From assembly GCA_964415525.1 (NCBI GenBank), contig CAYQAS010000007.1, positions 4,434 to 68,433 of the forward strand: 64,000 nt of DNA, read 5' to 3'. Below the pieces are notes generated by a model. It was not told the DNA's origin and did not search any database. It saw nothing but the letters and a program-made list of their open reading frames with translations. The translations under genes and the position numbers were made by a program. This DNA comes from CAZPUI01 sp964415525 (GTDB lineage Bacteria > Acidobacteriota > Holophagae > Holophagales > Holophagaceae). Positions 8,673 to 17,716 of this stretch are shown here, piece by piece (the stretch's first letter is position 1; the number at the start of each line of letters is the position of its first letter).

Positions 8673-9767
8673 ATGAACCGTTTCCATACGCTCTCTTTGA
8701 GCCTCGCGGCCGCCCTCGCCCTGCCCCTGACCGCCCAGGCCCCCACCGCCACCCTCAGCGCCTCCCCGGCCGCCTACTCGGGGAAGTGCCCCACCACGAT
8801 CACCTTCAACGGCTCCATCACCGCTCCGAAGGCCGGCAAGCTGCAGTACAAGTTCATCCGCAGCGACAACGCCAACGCCCCGATCCAGACGCTGGAGTTT
8901 GACAAGCCCGGCACCAAGCCCGTCTCCACCACCTGGACGCTCGGCGGTCCCGGGCTGCCGGAATACGAGGGCTGGCAGGCCATCCAGATCGTCTACCCCC
9001 AGCAGGTCACCAGCAATCGGGCCGTCTTCAAGGTGAAATGCGTGGCAGAGCCACTTCGGGTCATGGCCAGCCTGAAGGCCACCCCCGAGCATTTCCAGGG
9101 CAAGTGCCCCGCCATCATCAAATTCGACGGTTCCATCACCGTCAGCCAGGCCACCACGGTGAAATACCGGTTTACCCGAAGCGATGGCGCCCAGGCCCCC
9201 GAACAGTCCCTCGTGTTTGCCGCTCCGGGCACCAAACCGGTCAGCACCACCTGGACCCTCGGAGGCCCCCAGCTTCCGAGCTATGAAGGCTGGCAGGCCA
9301 TCGAAGTGATCGTGCCCCTTGCGGCAGCATCCAACAAGGCAGCCTTCAAGGTCACCTGTGTGGACGAGGGCGCCAAGAAGGCGGATGTCGGTGCCTACGG
9401 CTTCTTGAAGATCGGCAAGAAGCAGAAGGAAGTGCGCTGGAACGAGACCCTGGTGCTCACCCCGGATGACGCCACCCTGGTCAGCAATGGCAAGCCTGCC
9501 TTTGAGCTGTATTACGCCATCCGCGAATACAACGGCGCCGCGGCGCCCGGCCCCTTCAAGTGCAAATGGTATTTCAACGGCAGCGAGGTGAGCATCCAGA
9601 GCACCCTCGCCCTAGCCGCCAACGAGATCAAGCCCATCCACACCCAGGCCTACCTTGGCCCTCAGGAAGGCACCCTGGAACTCCGAGTGGACGCCGATGG
9701 CGTGGTCACGGAAGCCCGGGAGGATAACAACACCTTCCGCGTGAAGCTCCAGTTCCGGGGCTTCTGA
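8673..9767 (+). CDS. Secreted protein with two tandem domains and a CARDB-like C-terminus
   Basis: A 364-residue exported protein. Residues 1-21 (MNRFHTLSLSLAAALALPLTA) are a Sec signal peptide; GGAGG lies 7 nt before the ATG. Two tandem repeats of about 100 residues follow (about 25-127 and 130-230), each holding a KCP-x2-I-x-F-x-GSIT start, an FxRSDxAxAP segment, the block GTKPVSTTWTLGGP and YEGWQAI, and closing with FKVxCV; the paired cysteines probably bridge each domain. The C-terminal third resembles a CARDB/cell-adhesion fold, with the typical ending VDADGVVTEAREDNNTF. It may act at the cell surface or periplasm. It is a single gene ending at a bidirectional terminator. Confidence 0.7.
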   Translation: MNRFHTLSLSLAAALALPLTAQAPTATLSASPAAYSGKCPTTITFNGSITAPKAGKLQYKFIRSDNANAPIQTLEFDKPGTKPVSTTWTLGGPGLPEYEGWQAIQIVYPQQVTSNRAVFKVKCVAEPLRVMASLKATPEHFQGKCPAIIKFDGSITVSQATTVKYRFTRSDGAQAPEQSLVFAAPGTKPVSTTWTLGGPQLPSYEGWQAIEVIVPLAAASNKAAFKVTCVDEGAKKADVGAYGFLKIGKKQKEVRWNETLVLTPDDATLVSNGKPAFELYYAIREYNGAAAPGPFKCKWYFNGSEVSIQSTLALAANEIKPIHTQAYLGPQEGTLELRVDADGVVTEAREDNNTFRVKLQFRGF

Positions 9768-9787
9768 GCCCACCCCCCAGGCATGTG

Positions 9788-9814
9788 ATGAGGCCCGGCA
9801 CTGCCGGGCCTCAT
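9788..9814. terminator. Bidirectional terminator between convergent genes
   Basis: Arms ATGAGGCCCGGC and GCCGGGCCTCAT around an ACT loop lie between the stop codons of the secreted-repeat gene (plus) and the PilZ gene (minus), so both can use it. Confidence 0.8.
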
Positions 9815-9824
9815 GCGTTTCGAG

Positions 9825-11120
9825 CTACTCCAGTAGCCCGGCAGCATAGGCCACCGCGCTGCCCCAAGCATCCCGGCCTTCCTCCCCCGAGCCACCGAAG
9901 GCGAGCAAGCGGGTGCGTGGACCAAGGGACATGATGGCCGCATCCTCCACCTGTTCGGCCAGGAGGACCAGTGAGATGTCACCGAAGGCCTGGACCTGAC
10001 GCTCCAGCAAGCGAGCCGAACTCAGCGCATCCCGGCCACCCCCCAGCGCCAAATCCACCAGCAGCGCCGCCGGAGGCTCTGCGGTTCTCCAGAGCGCGGC
10101 GGCATCCGCCAGACTGGCCAGGATCTCCAGACGATGGAATCCCTGGGATCGCAGAGAGGCCGTCACCTGCTCGCGCACTTCGGGCGAAGACACTGCCAAG
10201 GCCAACCTCGTGCTGCGACGAGCCAATCGCTCCAGAGGATCGGTCCCGGGAAGCTGCGGCCTGGGAATCGGCGCTTCGGCCTCTGCCCGCATGGGGGCGG
10301 GACCTCGCGCGCCATCCAGGATGGAAGCCCCGGTCGTCGGGAGCGACTGGAGGGCCTCCCGGATGCCTCCCGGCGACTTGCGGAAGAGCTGGTCCCGAAG
10401 CGCGAAGCAGTCCCGCAGGGAGGAACGTGAGGCCTCGCTCAACTGGCTGAACGAGAAACCCATGATGAGCCCCCCTTGGAACTCCGAAAAATGGGACACA
10501 AGCCCCGCAACTTCAAGCAGAGGAAGCCTTGGAAGGTCCTGAATGCGGATGCGGGAGAAGTTCTTACCCCGCTCAAAGGGAGCGCTGGCGGCGGGCATGC
10601 GCATGCCGTCCTCCAGCTTGATCACCCGATCCACCCGCATGGCGAGCCCGCCACTGCTGATGTTGAGCAGCGGCCCCGCCACACCGTAACCCGGGATGCC
10701 GCCGTCCTGAGCCATCACGTAAGCGCTCTCCCGAGGCCGGAAGGGGTAGCGCTTCTCTTGGCGACGATCGGCATAGAAGAGGTTGGGGGGCAGCGTGAAG
10801 CTGTAGGTGAGGTATTCCTCGCGCCCTTTGAACTCCACGAGCGCCTCGAAACGCTGGTCCTCAAGAGCCAAGGTCGCCCGGAATTCCGCCCCTTCCATCA
10901 GTTCATGAGGCAGAGGACGCACCAGCTTGAGGCGCACGCGCCCCTTCTCAAAGTCCACGTCTCGCACGACCGAGGTGTAGGGCAGCGTCTGCGTCCCTTC
11001 CACCTTGATCGGGAATTCACGCTGGGTCTCACAGAGCAGCCGGAAGACATCCCGGAGCATCCCGGGCTCTTCCACCGGAATGTCCTTCCCCCAGGCCTTG
11101 GCTGCCTTCGGCCGATTCAT
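9825..11120 (-). CDS. PilZ-domain protein with C-terminal receiver-like domain lacking a phospho-acceptor
   Basis: A 431-residue cytoplasmic protein. An N-terminal YcgR-like beta domain (about 28-115) leads to a PilZ domain with both c-di-GMP motifs: RQEKR (R120 and R124 of RxxxR) and NISSGG (153-158, the D/N-x-S-x-x-G element). After a flexible linker (about 255-305), the last 125 residues have the alternating beta/alpha pattern of a response-regulator receiver (RLALAVSSPEVREQVTASL, then AALLVDLALGGG), but I do not see the usual N-terminal acidic pair. It is probably a c-di-GMP effector for motility or surface functions. A ribosome site (AGGTGG) precedes the ATG. It stands alone. Confidence 0.82.
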   Translation of the reverse strand: MNRPKAAKAWGKDIPVEEPGMLRDVFRLLCETQREFPIKVEGTQTLPYTSVVRDVDFEKGRVRLKLVRPLPHELMEGAEFRATLALEDQRFEALVEFKGREEYLTYSFTLPPNLFYADRRQEKRYPFRPRESAYVMAQDGGIPGYGVAGPLLNISSGGLAMRVDRVIKLEDGMRMPAASAPFERGKNFSRIRIQDLPRLPLLEVAGLVSHFSEFQGGLIMGFSFSQLSEASRSSLRDCFALRDQLFRKSPGGIREALQSLPTTGASILDGARGPAPMRAEAEAPIPRPQLPGTDPLERLARRSTRLALAVSSPEVREQVTASLRSQGFHRLEILASLADAAALWRTAEPPAALLVDLALGGGRDALSSARLLERQVQAFGDISLVLLAEQVEDAAIMSLGPRTRLLAFGGSGEEGRDAWGSAVAYAAGLLE

Positions 11121-11263
11121 CCGCGTCCCACCTCACTGCTCATGGATGGTTGAATCGGGCGAAGCGTGACGGGGCTTGAATCAGGCCCGCCGGGGACGGT
11201 CGGGAACATGGGGAGCGGACACCGCTCTCGAACCCATTCGGCTCAAGGCGCCCCTTAAAGGGC

Positions 11264-11299
11264 GAAAGGAGATGCCACCCTGAGGGCGCATCTCCTTCG
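11264..11299 (-). terminator. Terminator downstream of ychF
   Basis: AAGGAGATGC (11266-11275) pairs with GCATCTCCTT (11288-11297). It is positioned just after the ychF stop codon and reads on the minus strand into CTTTCGCC. Confidence 0.7.
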
Positions 11300-11319
11300 T
11301 GCAGCGGATGCCAGGGACC

Positions 11320-12420
11320 TCAGACGTTGAAGCGGAACTCGATGCAGTCGCCTTCCTGCACGATGTAGTTCTTCCCTTCCTGACGCTGTTTGCCGGCTTC
11401 CTTGGCCCCCTGTTCGCCGTTGTAGGTGATGTAGTCGGCGTACGCGATCACCACGGCGCGGATGAAGCCGCGCTCGAAGTCACTGTGGATGGCGCCGGCA
11501 GCCACAGGAGCGGTGGCGCCCACGGGAATCGTCCAGGCGCGGACTTCCTTTTCACCCACCGTGAAGTAGGTCTGAAGGTTCAGCAGGGCAAAGCCGGCGC
11601 GGATGAAGCGGGTGAGGCCCGGCTCCTTGAGGCCAGCCTCCTCCATGAACATGGCGGCTTCCTCCGGATCCAGCTGGCAGAGGTCCGCCTCCAACTTGGC
11701 GCAGATGGGGATGACCGTCAGGCCGCGCTCGGCGACGGCCTTTTCCAGGGCGGCATAGTGCGGGCAACCGCTCGGGTTCGGGATGTCGCTCTCGTTGATG
11801 TTGCCCACCACGAGCATGGGCTTCAGGGTCAGCAGGCAGTAGCTCTTGAGGGAGAAGAGTTCCTCCTTGCTGAGCTCCACGGAGGACGCCCAGAGGCCCT
11901 CGTTCAGGGCCGCCAGGATCTTCTCCAGGGTCACCACCATGACCTGGCTCTCCTTGTTGCCGGAGCGGGCGGTCTTCTGGTGGCGCTCGAGGCTCTTCTC
12001 GATGACCTCCATGTCCTTGATGATCAGTTCCATGTCCACGATGCCCAGGTCGCGCACGGGGTCGATGGAGCCTTCGACGTGGGGCATGTCGGGGTTGTCG
12101 AAGCAGCGCACCACCTGGACCAGGGCGTGCATGTCCCGGATGTCCGTCAGGAAGCTGTTGCCGAGACCCTCACCCTTGCTGGAGCCGCGCACGAGGCCTG
12201 GGATATCCACGAACTCCTGGGTGGCGGGCACGACCTTGCGGGCATTCACCATCCGACAAAGCACGTGCATGCGCTCGTCAGGCACGTCCACGATGCCCGT
12301 GGTGGCGCTCGTCGTGCAGAAAAGGAAGTTGCCGCTCGCTGCGTCTCCCTTGGTCATCGCGTTGAAAAGCACCGACTTGCCCACACCGGGCAGACCCACG
12401 ATGCCGCACCGAACCGCCAT
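11320..12420 (-). CDS. ychF: Redox-regulated ATPase YchF (Obg-like)
   Basis: A 366-residue cytoplasmic P-loop NTPase of the YchF/OLA1 family, which prefers ATP over GTP and associates with ribosomes. The Walker A GLPGVGKS is at residues 9-16, the switch II DIPGLVRGSSKGEGLGN near 66-83, and NINE (about 204-207) replaces the NKxD guanine motif, as is normal in YchF. A coiled-coil insert lies mid-protein and the C-terminal TGS domain ends with VQEGDCIEFRFNV. TTGGAGG precedes the ATG by 7 nt. Neighbours are unrelated; a terminator follows. Confidence 0.97.
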   Translation of the reverse strand: MAVRCGIVGLPGVGKSVLFNAMTKGDAASGNFLFCTTSATTGIVDVPDERMHVLCRMVNARKVVPATQEFVDIPGLVRGSSKGEGLGNSFLTDIRDMHALVQVVRCFDNPDMPHVEGSIDPVRDLGIVDMELIIKDMEVIEKSLERHQKTARSGNKESQVMVVTLEKILAALNEGLWASSVELSKEELFSLKSYCLLTLKPMLVVGNINESDIPNPSGCPHYAALEKAVAERGLTVIPICAKLEADLCQLDPEEAAMFMEEAGLKEPGLTRFIRAGFALLNLQTYFTVGEKEVRAWTIPVGATAPVAAGAIHSDFERGFIRAVVIAYADYITYNGEQGAKEAGKQRQEGKNYIVQEGDCIEFRFNV

Positions 12421-12491
12421 GGAAGACCTCCAAATACCAAACCTCTAGTGTCCCACTTGGAGGGGGAGAAGGCCAGCTGTCCTCTCGAAAC

Positions 12492-13367
12492 CTACTTCCC
12501 CACCAGCGTCACGGACCAGTGGAAGGCCTGGCGTTTGCCGGGTTCCAATGTGAACAGACTCGGCCGCTCGGCAAAGGCGCAGGCCTCATCCTCGCGGCTG
12601 GGCATGCCGAACCAGGGCTCGATGCAGAGGAAGTTGGCGCCGGGCTTGGACCAGAGCCCAAGCTGGCGGTAACCCGCCCAGTCCACCTGCAAGGCGGGAC
12701 AACCGGGAGCCTCCAGGCGCACCGCATGGCTGGTGAGCGCGTCGAAGATCAAGGCGTCCTGCTCGAAGAGCGAGTCATCCAGGTGCAGCACCTGTCCCCG
12801 CACCGGCGAAGGCTGTGTTTCCGTGCGCAGGAGCCCTTCCCCATTCAGGCGACGGACCGGGGCCTCCTCGACTCGTTCGAACACGATGCGGTGGGCTTCC
12901 TTGGGCACGTTGGGGGAGAGGGGCCAGCGGAAGGCAGGATGCGCTCCCAAGGCGAAGGGCATGGACTCGGAACCGCGGTTCACAACCTCTGTGCTCACCC
13001 GCAGGGTCCAGTCTTCCAGCGTGTGGGTGATGCTCAGCTCGAAGGGAAAGGGATAGGACTCGAGGCTCCCCACCGTGTTCTCCAGGGCGAAGGTGCAAGA
13101 CTCCCGGGAAGCCAGGACCAGCTCCCACCGGGCATCTCGGACGAGTCCGTGCTTCGGCATGAGGAACTCGCGCCCGCCCACGCGGATGCGGTCTTCCTTG
13201 CACCGGCCCACCACAGGAAAGAGGATCGGAGAGGTGCGCGGCCACACATTTGGGTCCCCGTGCCAGAGCAGATCCAACCCGGTTCCCGTGCCGAAGCGTC
13301 GCAGTTCTGCGCCCTGGGCGCTGATCTCCGCCCGGATGAACAGGTTCTGGATCGTCATCCCCTTCAT
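12492..13367 (-). CDS. Aldose 1-epimerase family protein (GalM/YeaD-like)
   Basis: A 291-residue predicted sugar mutarotase. Conserved features are NVWPRTSPILFPVVGR near 42-57, the catalytic-type MPKHGLVRDARWEL (about 69-82), GAHPAFRWPL with its His (about 139-148) and CIEPWFGMP near 247, where the Glu serves as general base in this fold. Length and motifs fit the LacX/YeaD subgroup acting on hexoses or hexose phosphates. Of three nearby ATGs, the one at 13367 has AAGGGG at a good distance. It lies between ychF and recQ, same strand, with separate spacing. Confidence 0.88.
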   Translation of the reverse strand: MKGMTIQNLFIRAEISAQGAELRRFGTGTGLDLLWHGDPNVWPRTSPILFPVVGRCKEDRIRVGGREFLMPKHGLVRDARWELVLASRESCTFALENTVGSLESYPFPFELSITHTLEDWTLRVSTEVVNRGSESMPFALGAHPAFRWPLSPNVPKEAHRIVFERVEEAPVRRLNGEGLLRTETQPSPVRGQVLHLDDSLFEQDALIFDALTSHAVRLEAPGCPALQVDWAGYRQLGLWSKPGANFLCIEPWFGMPSREDEACAFAERPSLFTLEPGKRQAFHWSVTLVGK

Positions 13368-13433
13368 TCGAGCCCCTTGCAAGTGAATTTCATCCTATCC
13401 CAGGGTGGGCCGAACTTCCGAGCGTTGCATGAA

Positions 13434-15107
13434 TCATCCGCGCCAGGCACGGATTCGCCCCAGGAAAGCCTCGCCGTACTTTGCCAACTTGGCAGGCCCG
13501 ATGCCGCTGATGCCCATCAGTCCGTCCTCGGACGTGGGGCGGAACCGGGCGAGATGCCGCAGGGTGGCATCCGTGAGCACGACATAGGCGGGCACGCCCC
13601 GGGCCTCCGCCAGTTCCTTCCGCAGGGCCCTCAGATCGAGGAACAGCGCCTCCTCATCGTCCGGCTCCGGCAGGTCTCCGGGATTTACGAGGGCGCGCTT
13701 CACCTTCTTCTTGGGCGGGGGTGCGTCCGCCAGGATGTCCTGTCCTAGGCAGACATCGCAGCTGGAGCCGCAGGGGCCCATGGTCTGGCCGAGGTGGGCC
13801 ACCATCGCCTGGTGACGGCACGCCGCCCGCTCGGCAAAGCGGTACATGTCCCGCACCTGCTGCTTCTGGATGTCCGCCTGCTCCTTCGGCAGGTCGTCGC
13901 CGAAGCGCTCCAGCGAGATCACATCAGCCCACGAGTAGAACAGGATGCAGTCTGCCGGATCCCCGTCGCGTCCGGCACGGCCCACTTCCTGACCGTAACC
14001 CTCCAGGCTGCGAGGCATGTCCCGGTGGATGACGTAGCGCACGTCCGGCTTGTCGATGCCCATGCCGAAGGCGACCGTGGCCACGACCACGTCCGCATCA
14101 TCCTTCTGGAAGGCCTCCTGGACCCGAGCCCGCTCATCCGGCGTCAGCCCCGCGTGATATGCCGCGGCGCGGATGCCATGCTCCTTCAGGTAGCCCGCGA
14201 GTCCCTCGGTGCTCTGCCGGGAGAGGCAGTAGATGATGCCGCTGCGCCCGGGTCGGGATTCCACCAGTTGGAGGATGGCCTCCCGCAGCTTGAGCGTCCC
14301 GCCCTTGCGGACCGCATGCAGGCGCAGGTTGGATCTGAAGAAGGACCCGACGAACGTGAAGGGCGCCTGCATGCCGAGCTGGGTCACGATGTCTTCCCGC
14401 ACCTCAGTGGTGGCGGTGGCCGTAAGCGCCAGCACGGGCACGCCGCCAAACCGCTGCTTCAGGCCAGCGAGGTTCCGGTAGCTGGGCCGGAAGTCGTGCC
14501 CCCAGTGACTGATGCAGTGGGCCTCGTCCACGGCGATGAGCCTGGGCGGCTTTTCTGACAGCAGATCCGCAAGGTAGGCCTCCAGGCCCTCCGGCGCCGC
14601 GTAGAGCAGCTCGATGTCGCCCCGGTGCAGGGCCGCGAGTCGGCTCCGACGCGTCTCCGCATCCAGGCTGGAGTTGAGGAAGGTGGTGCGCAGCCCGGCC
14701 TCCAGCCCCGCGTCCACCTGATCCTTCATCAGCGAGATGAGGGGCGAGATGACGAGGGTCGTGCCACCGAGGAGCCGCGCGGGCAGCTGGTAGGTCAAGC
14801 TCTTGCCGCCGCCCGTGGGCAGCACTCCCAGCACGTCACGCCCCTGGAGCACCGAGGCGATGATCTCTTCCTGCCCAGGTCGAAAGGTGCCGTAGCCGAA
14901 GAGTTCCTGCAGCGCTTCCTTGGGATCCCGCACCGCACAGGCCCCCGCCGCGACCTTCAGCTCGGCCAGCATCTCCGGCGTGAAAGAACCTGGGACCCGC
15001 CGGTAGCCCTGACGCAGACGTTCCAACAGCCCCCTCGCATGCACCCGATCTCCTGCGACCAGAGCCGCCCGCAGGGATTCCAAGGTTTCGAAGACGGCCG
15101 TCGGCAT
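13434..15107 (-). CDS. recQ: RecQ-family ATP-dependent DNA helicase with HRDC domain
   Basis: A 557-residue 3'-5' DNA helicase for repair and recombination. An unusual N-terminal extension of about 65 residues precedes the core FGYGTFRPGQEE. Walker A TGGGKS is at 98-103, DEAH at 194-197, and motif VI is YGQEVGRAGRDG. A zinc-binding cluster follows (AACRHQ to CGSSCDVC, four Cys). The RQC winged helix normally after the zinc site is missing: a Lys/Pro linker leads straight to an HRDC domain (about 485-557, MGISGIGPAKLAKYGEAFL). It is thus a shortened RecQ. Gene-specific substrate cannot be deduced. Confidence 0.93.
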   Translation of the reverse strand: MPTAVFETLESLRAALVAGDRVHARGLLERLRQGYRRVPGSFTPEMLAELKVAAGACAVRDPKEALQELFGYGTFRPGQEEIIASVLQGRDVLGVLPTGGGKSLTYQLPARLLGGTTLVISPLISLMKDQVDAGLEAGLRTTFLNSSLDAETRRSRLAALHRGDIELLYAAPEGLEAYLADLLSEKPPRLIAVDEAHCISHWGHDFRPSYRNLAGLKQRFGGVPVLALTATATTEVREDIVTQLGMQAPFTFVGSFFRSNLRLHAVRKGGTLKLREAILQLVESRPGRSGIIYCLSRQSTEGLAGYLKEHGIRAAAYHAGLTPDERARVQEAFQKDDADVVVATVAFGMGIDKPDVRYVIHRDMPRSLEGYGQEVGRAGRDGDPADCILFYSWADVISLERFGDDLPKEQADIQKQQVRDMYRFAERAACRHQAMVAHLGQTMGPCGSSCDVCLGQDILADAPPPKKKVKRALVNPGDLPEPDDEEALFLDLRALRKELAEARGVPAYVVLTDATLRHLARFRPTSEDGLMGISGIGPAKLAKYGEAFLGRIRAWRG

Positions 15108-15155
15108 CCGTCCAGTGTAAGAGGGTGCAGCCGAATAAGACGACCTCGCGCTGAC

Positions 15156-17528
15156 CTACCCCAACCGGCTCAGCATCAACGCCTCGAAGGCCTCCCGATC
15201 GGGCCCTGGAGGCTCCTTCTCCAACACCCGAGCCGCAGCCGTCTGGGCCTCGGCGGTGTCCAAGGTCAGCAGGGCCTGGAGCGCGCCGAGGCGGATGCCC
15301 AGGGGCTCCTTCTTCTCGCCGAAGAGGCCGCGTTTCCGGGCCAAAACGTCCAACAGAGTCGGAATCACCGAAGGCGATCCCAGCCGCCCCAGCACTTCCA
15401 GGATCTTCTCCCGCACCCGGGCCACGTCCGCCCGCTTGCCGGAGCTGTGTTTCAGAAAGTCCAACAGGGCGGGGATGGCATTGCGGGATCCGGATTCCTG
15501 CACCGTGAAGAGCACTTCCAGCTGGATTTCAAGATCGCGATGATCCAGCAGCCGCAGGATCGCCGCCTCGGCGTGGGCACCCCCGAGATGCCCCACGGCG
15601 CGAATCGCCGCACGTACCACCCGGGAGTCCTTGTGCTGCAGGAAGGGCTGCACGTCGGCAAGCCGGCTCGGCCCGGCGACTTCGCCGAGGACGATGAGGG
15701 CGTTGCGCACCACAAACCACTCTGGAGCATGCAGGGCCTCCAGCAGCGGTCCCTCCGCTGTCTGGCCGCAGGAGCGCAGGGCCTCCAGCAGCCGGGCCCG
15801 CCGGATGCGGTCCCCCTCTTCCGAAAGGCGCTCCACGAGGAAATCCGCAGCGGGTGCGCCCAGCAGCTTCAGGAGCGGGTGAATCCGTTCCGCCGCCTGC
15901 GCCTTGTCCATGCCGTGCAGCAGCATGAGGATGTGGGTCATGCGGGCAGGCACCGCCAAACGATGGATCAGTTCCTGAAGCGCCGTGGCCTTCCAGGGGG
16001 CATCCGGAGCCGCCACGCCAAGGGAAACCACCAGGGAAGCGGCACGGGGTGCCTGTCCGCGACTCGCCTCGAACCAGACCAACGTCTCCACCGCCTGCGC
16101 GATCCGACCATGGACATCGGGGTCCCGCTCACCCATCCAGGCATGGGAAAGGAGACCTTGCAGGCGATCCAGCGCCCCCTCCGGCATCCCTGGCGCCTGC
16201 GCCCAGCGCGCGATCTGCTCAAACCCTTCCGCGATGGCGAGGCGACGTTCCACGATCGGCAACCCGAAATCCTCGCCCAGGCGCTGCAGAAGCCGGATGA
16301 AGCCGACGATGTCCCCCGATTCCAGGAGTTCACGCAGGAGGGTAATTACTTTTGCGAGGGGCACCTCCGCCAGCTTCCCCTCCTCCAGCAGTTGCCTCAG
16401 GCGTTCTTCCCGAGGGAGGTTTCCCCATGTCAGAACGTCCATCAGTTCCTTGAGCTGAGCGGGCGGCATGCCCGAGCCCTGAAGGGCCTCCATGAGCTTG
16501 GCGCCCCACTGCTCCGCCGCCGGCAGGAGCGGCGTGAGTTCCTCCAGCACCTCAGGAATGGCCGTGGCGGAAAGGGTTCCATGCCCGAAGGCTTCCGCAA
16601 TGGAACCCAGGGCATGCTGCCCCGCCATCCGGTGGAAGACGTTGCGGAGCGGACCGGAGCGCAGTTGCGCCGCTCCCAAGAGAAGCCCGAGGCGGCCTTC
16701 GGCGGGCAGCCCGGCCACGGCCTGGACCAGCGCTCCCTGCGTACCGGGTGAGGCGCCCTGTCGGTCAAGCCCCTGGGCCTCCAGCAGGTCCCCCAGCCCC
16801 CCCAGATTGGGCATGGAAGGCCCCTGGAGCAGCCCCACCAGATGGGCTCGCAGGGCATCCACCACTGCGGTGCCGCCCGAACCCGTCTCACTGCTGCGAC
16901 CGGGGATCCCCGGAAGCCCCGTCCCCGTCCCGGAACCACCGGCTGCCCCTCCAGCGCCCGCTCCGGCACCTCCTCCACTCCCTCCAATCCCCACGGCGCC
17001 TGCCAGCAGCGGAAGCACCGCCTGGGAGAGACCCGTGGCGGTCCAGGCGGTGGCATCCCCCAGGGTCAGGGCGCCCAGGAGGGCGGAAGCGACCTCACCA
17101 GACTCGGATACATCCTCCAGTCGCGAGGCCAGGATGCGGATGTGGGTGACGTCATGCCGCTCCAGGTAAGCCCGCCCTCCGCCCTTCTCCCTCAGCTGAG
17201 GAGGCTTCAGGACCAGGAGCTCCAGCAGGACCCGCCACTCCGCCTCGGTGGCGCCCTTATGGGCCACGAAGGCGTGGATGTCGCGGTCCTCCAACTCCCG
17301 GATGAGCGCCTTCAGCTGGAGGTTCAGCCCCTCCTCCATGACCTTGTCCACGAAGAGTCGGCCATGACGAGCCGCCACCTGGATGTAGGGACGCCCGGCG
17401 AGGTGGTGCTCGAAAGTATCCGCCAGGAGTTGAAGCGACTGCAGGGTGCGCGGGTGCCCTGGGCCGTAGAGCTGCAGTGCTCGCACTGCCTGCATGAGGG
17501 TCGTGGCAAAGGCGAGAAAGGAAACCAT
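15156..17528 (-). CDS. HEAT-repeat protein, unknown function
   Basis: A 790-residue, mostly helical protein. The N-terminal 130 residues form a conserved-looking block (MQAVRALQLYGPGHPRT near 13-29) found in proteins that open with a response-like helical module. A Gly/Ala/Ser-rich linker (about 175-215) separates it from a long solenoid. The last 300 residues show repeated HEAT-like units, for example LLEALHAPEWFVVRNALIVL and the unit starting VQPFLQHKDSRVVRAAIRAV, with the usual D-x2-VR helix starts. Such solenoids act as scaffolds. No catalytic motif. It lies between recQ and clpP; a second HEAT protein in the window is unrelated in domain order. Confidence 0.72.
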   Translation of the reverse strand: MVSFLAFATTLMQAVRALQLYGPGHPRTLQSLQLLADTFEHHLAGRPYIQVAARHGRLFVDKVMEEGLNLQLKALIRELEDRDIHAFVAHKGATEAEWRVLLELLVLKPPQLREKGGGRAYLERHDVTHIRILASRLEDVSESGEVASALLGALTLGDATAWTATGLSQAVLPLLAGAVGIGGSGGGAGAGAGGAAGGSGTGTGLPGIPGRSSETGSGGTAVVDALRAHLVGLLQGPSMPNLGGLGDLLEAQGLDRQGASPGTQGALVQAVAGLPAEGRLGLLLGAAQLRSGPLRNVFHRMAGQHALGSIAEAFGHGTLSATAIPEVLEELTPLLPAAEQWGAKLMEALQGSGMPPAQLKELMDVLTWGNLPREERLRQLLEEGKLAEVPLAKVITLLRELLESGDIVGFIRLLQRLGEDFGLPIVERRLAIAEGFEQIARWAQAPGMPEGALDRLQGLLSHAWMGERDPDVHGRIAQAVETLVWFEASRGQAPRAASLVVSLGVAAPDAPWKATALQELIHRLAVPARMTHILMLLHGMDKAQAAERIHPLLKLLGAPAADFLVERLSEEGDRIRRARLLEALRSCGQTAEGPLLEALHAPEWFVVRNALIVLGEVAGPSRLADVQPFLQHKDSRVVRAAIRAVGHLGGAHAEAAILRLLDHRDLEIQLEVLFTVQESGSRNAIPALLDFLKHSSGKRADVARVREKILEVLGRLGSPSVIPTLLDVLARKRGLFGEKKEPLGIRLGALQALLTLDTAEAQTAAARVLEKEPPGPDREAFEALMLSRLG

Positions 17529-17665
17529 GGGCGCCCCGGGATCCCTCCTTGTTCGGCAGTTCTCAGGCAGGGACTGAAAACCGCGTCGGGCCAGGGATCA
17601 GGACCCTCCTCTCGAACCTTTAAACGGAATGTCACCTGACACCTTGCCTGACCGACCCCCAATAA

Positions 17666-17697
17666 GGAAGGGCGGGATCTCGCGATCCCGCCCTTCC
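17666..17697 (-). terminator. Terminator downstream of clpP
   Basis: Perfect 14 bp arms GGAAGGGCGGGATC and complement around TCGC, 19 bp after the clpP stop; read on the minus strand it is followed by TTATTGGG. Confidence 0.85.
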
Positions 17698-17716
17698 CCG
17701 TCAGACGCCAACCGGT

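Noticed and set aside
14625..16751. 708-codon plus-strand frame across recQ and the HEAT-repeat gene
   Set aside because: Spans two real opposite-strand genes and their gap; Gln/Arg/Pro-rich with no domain.
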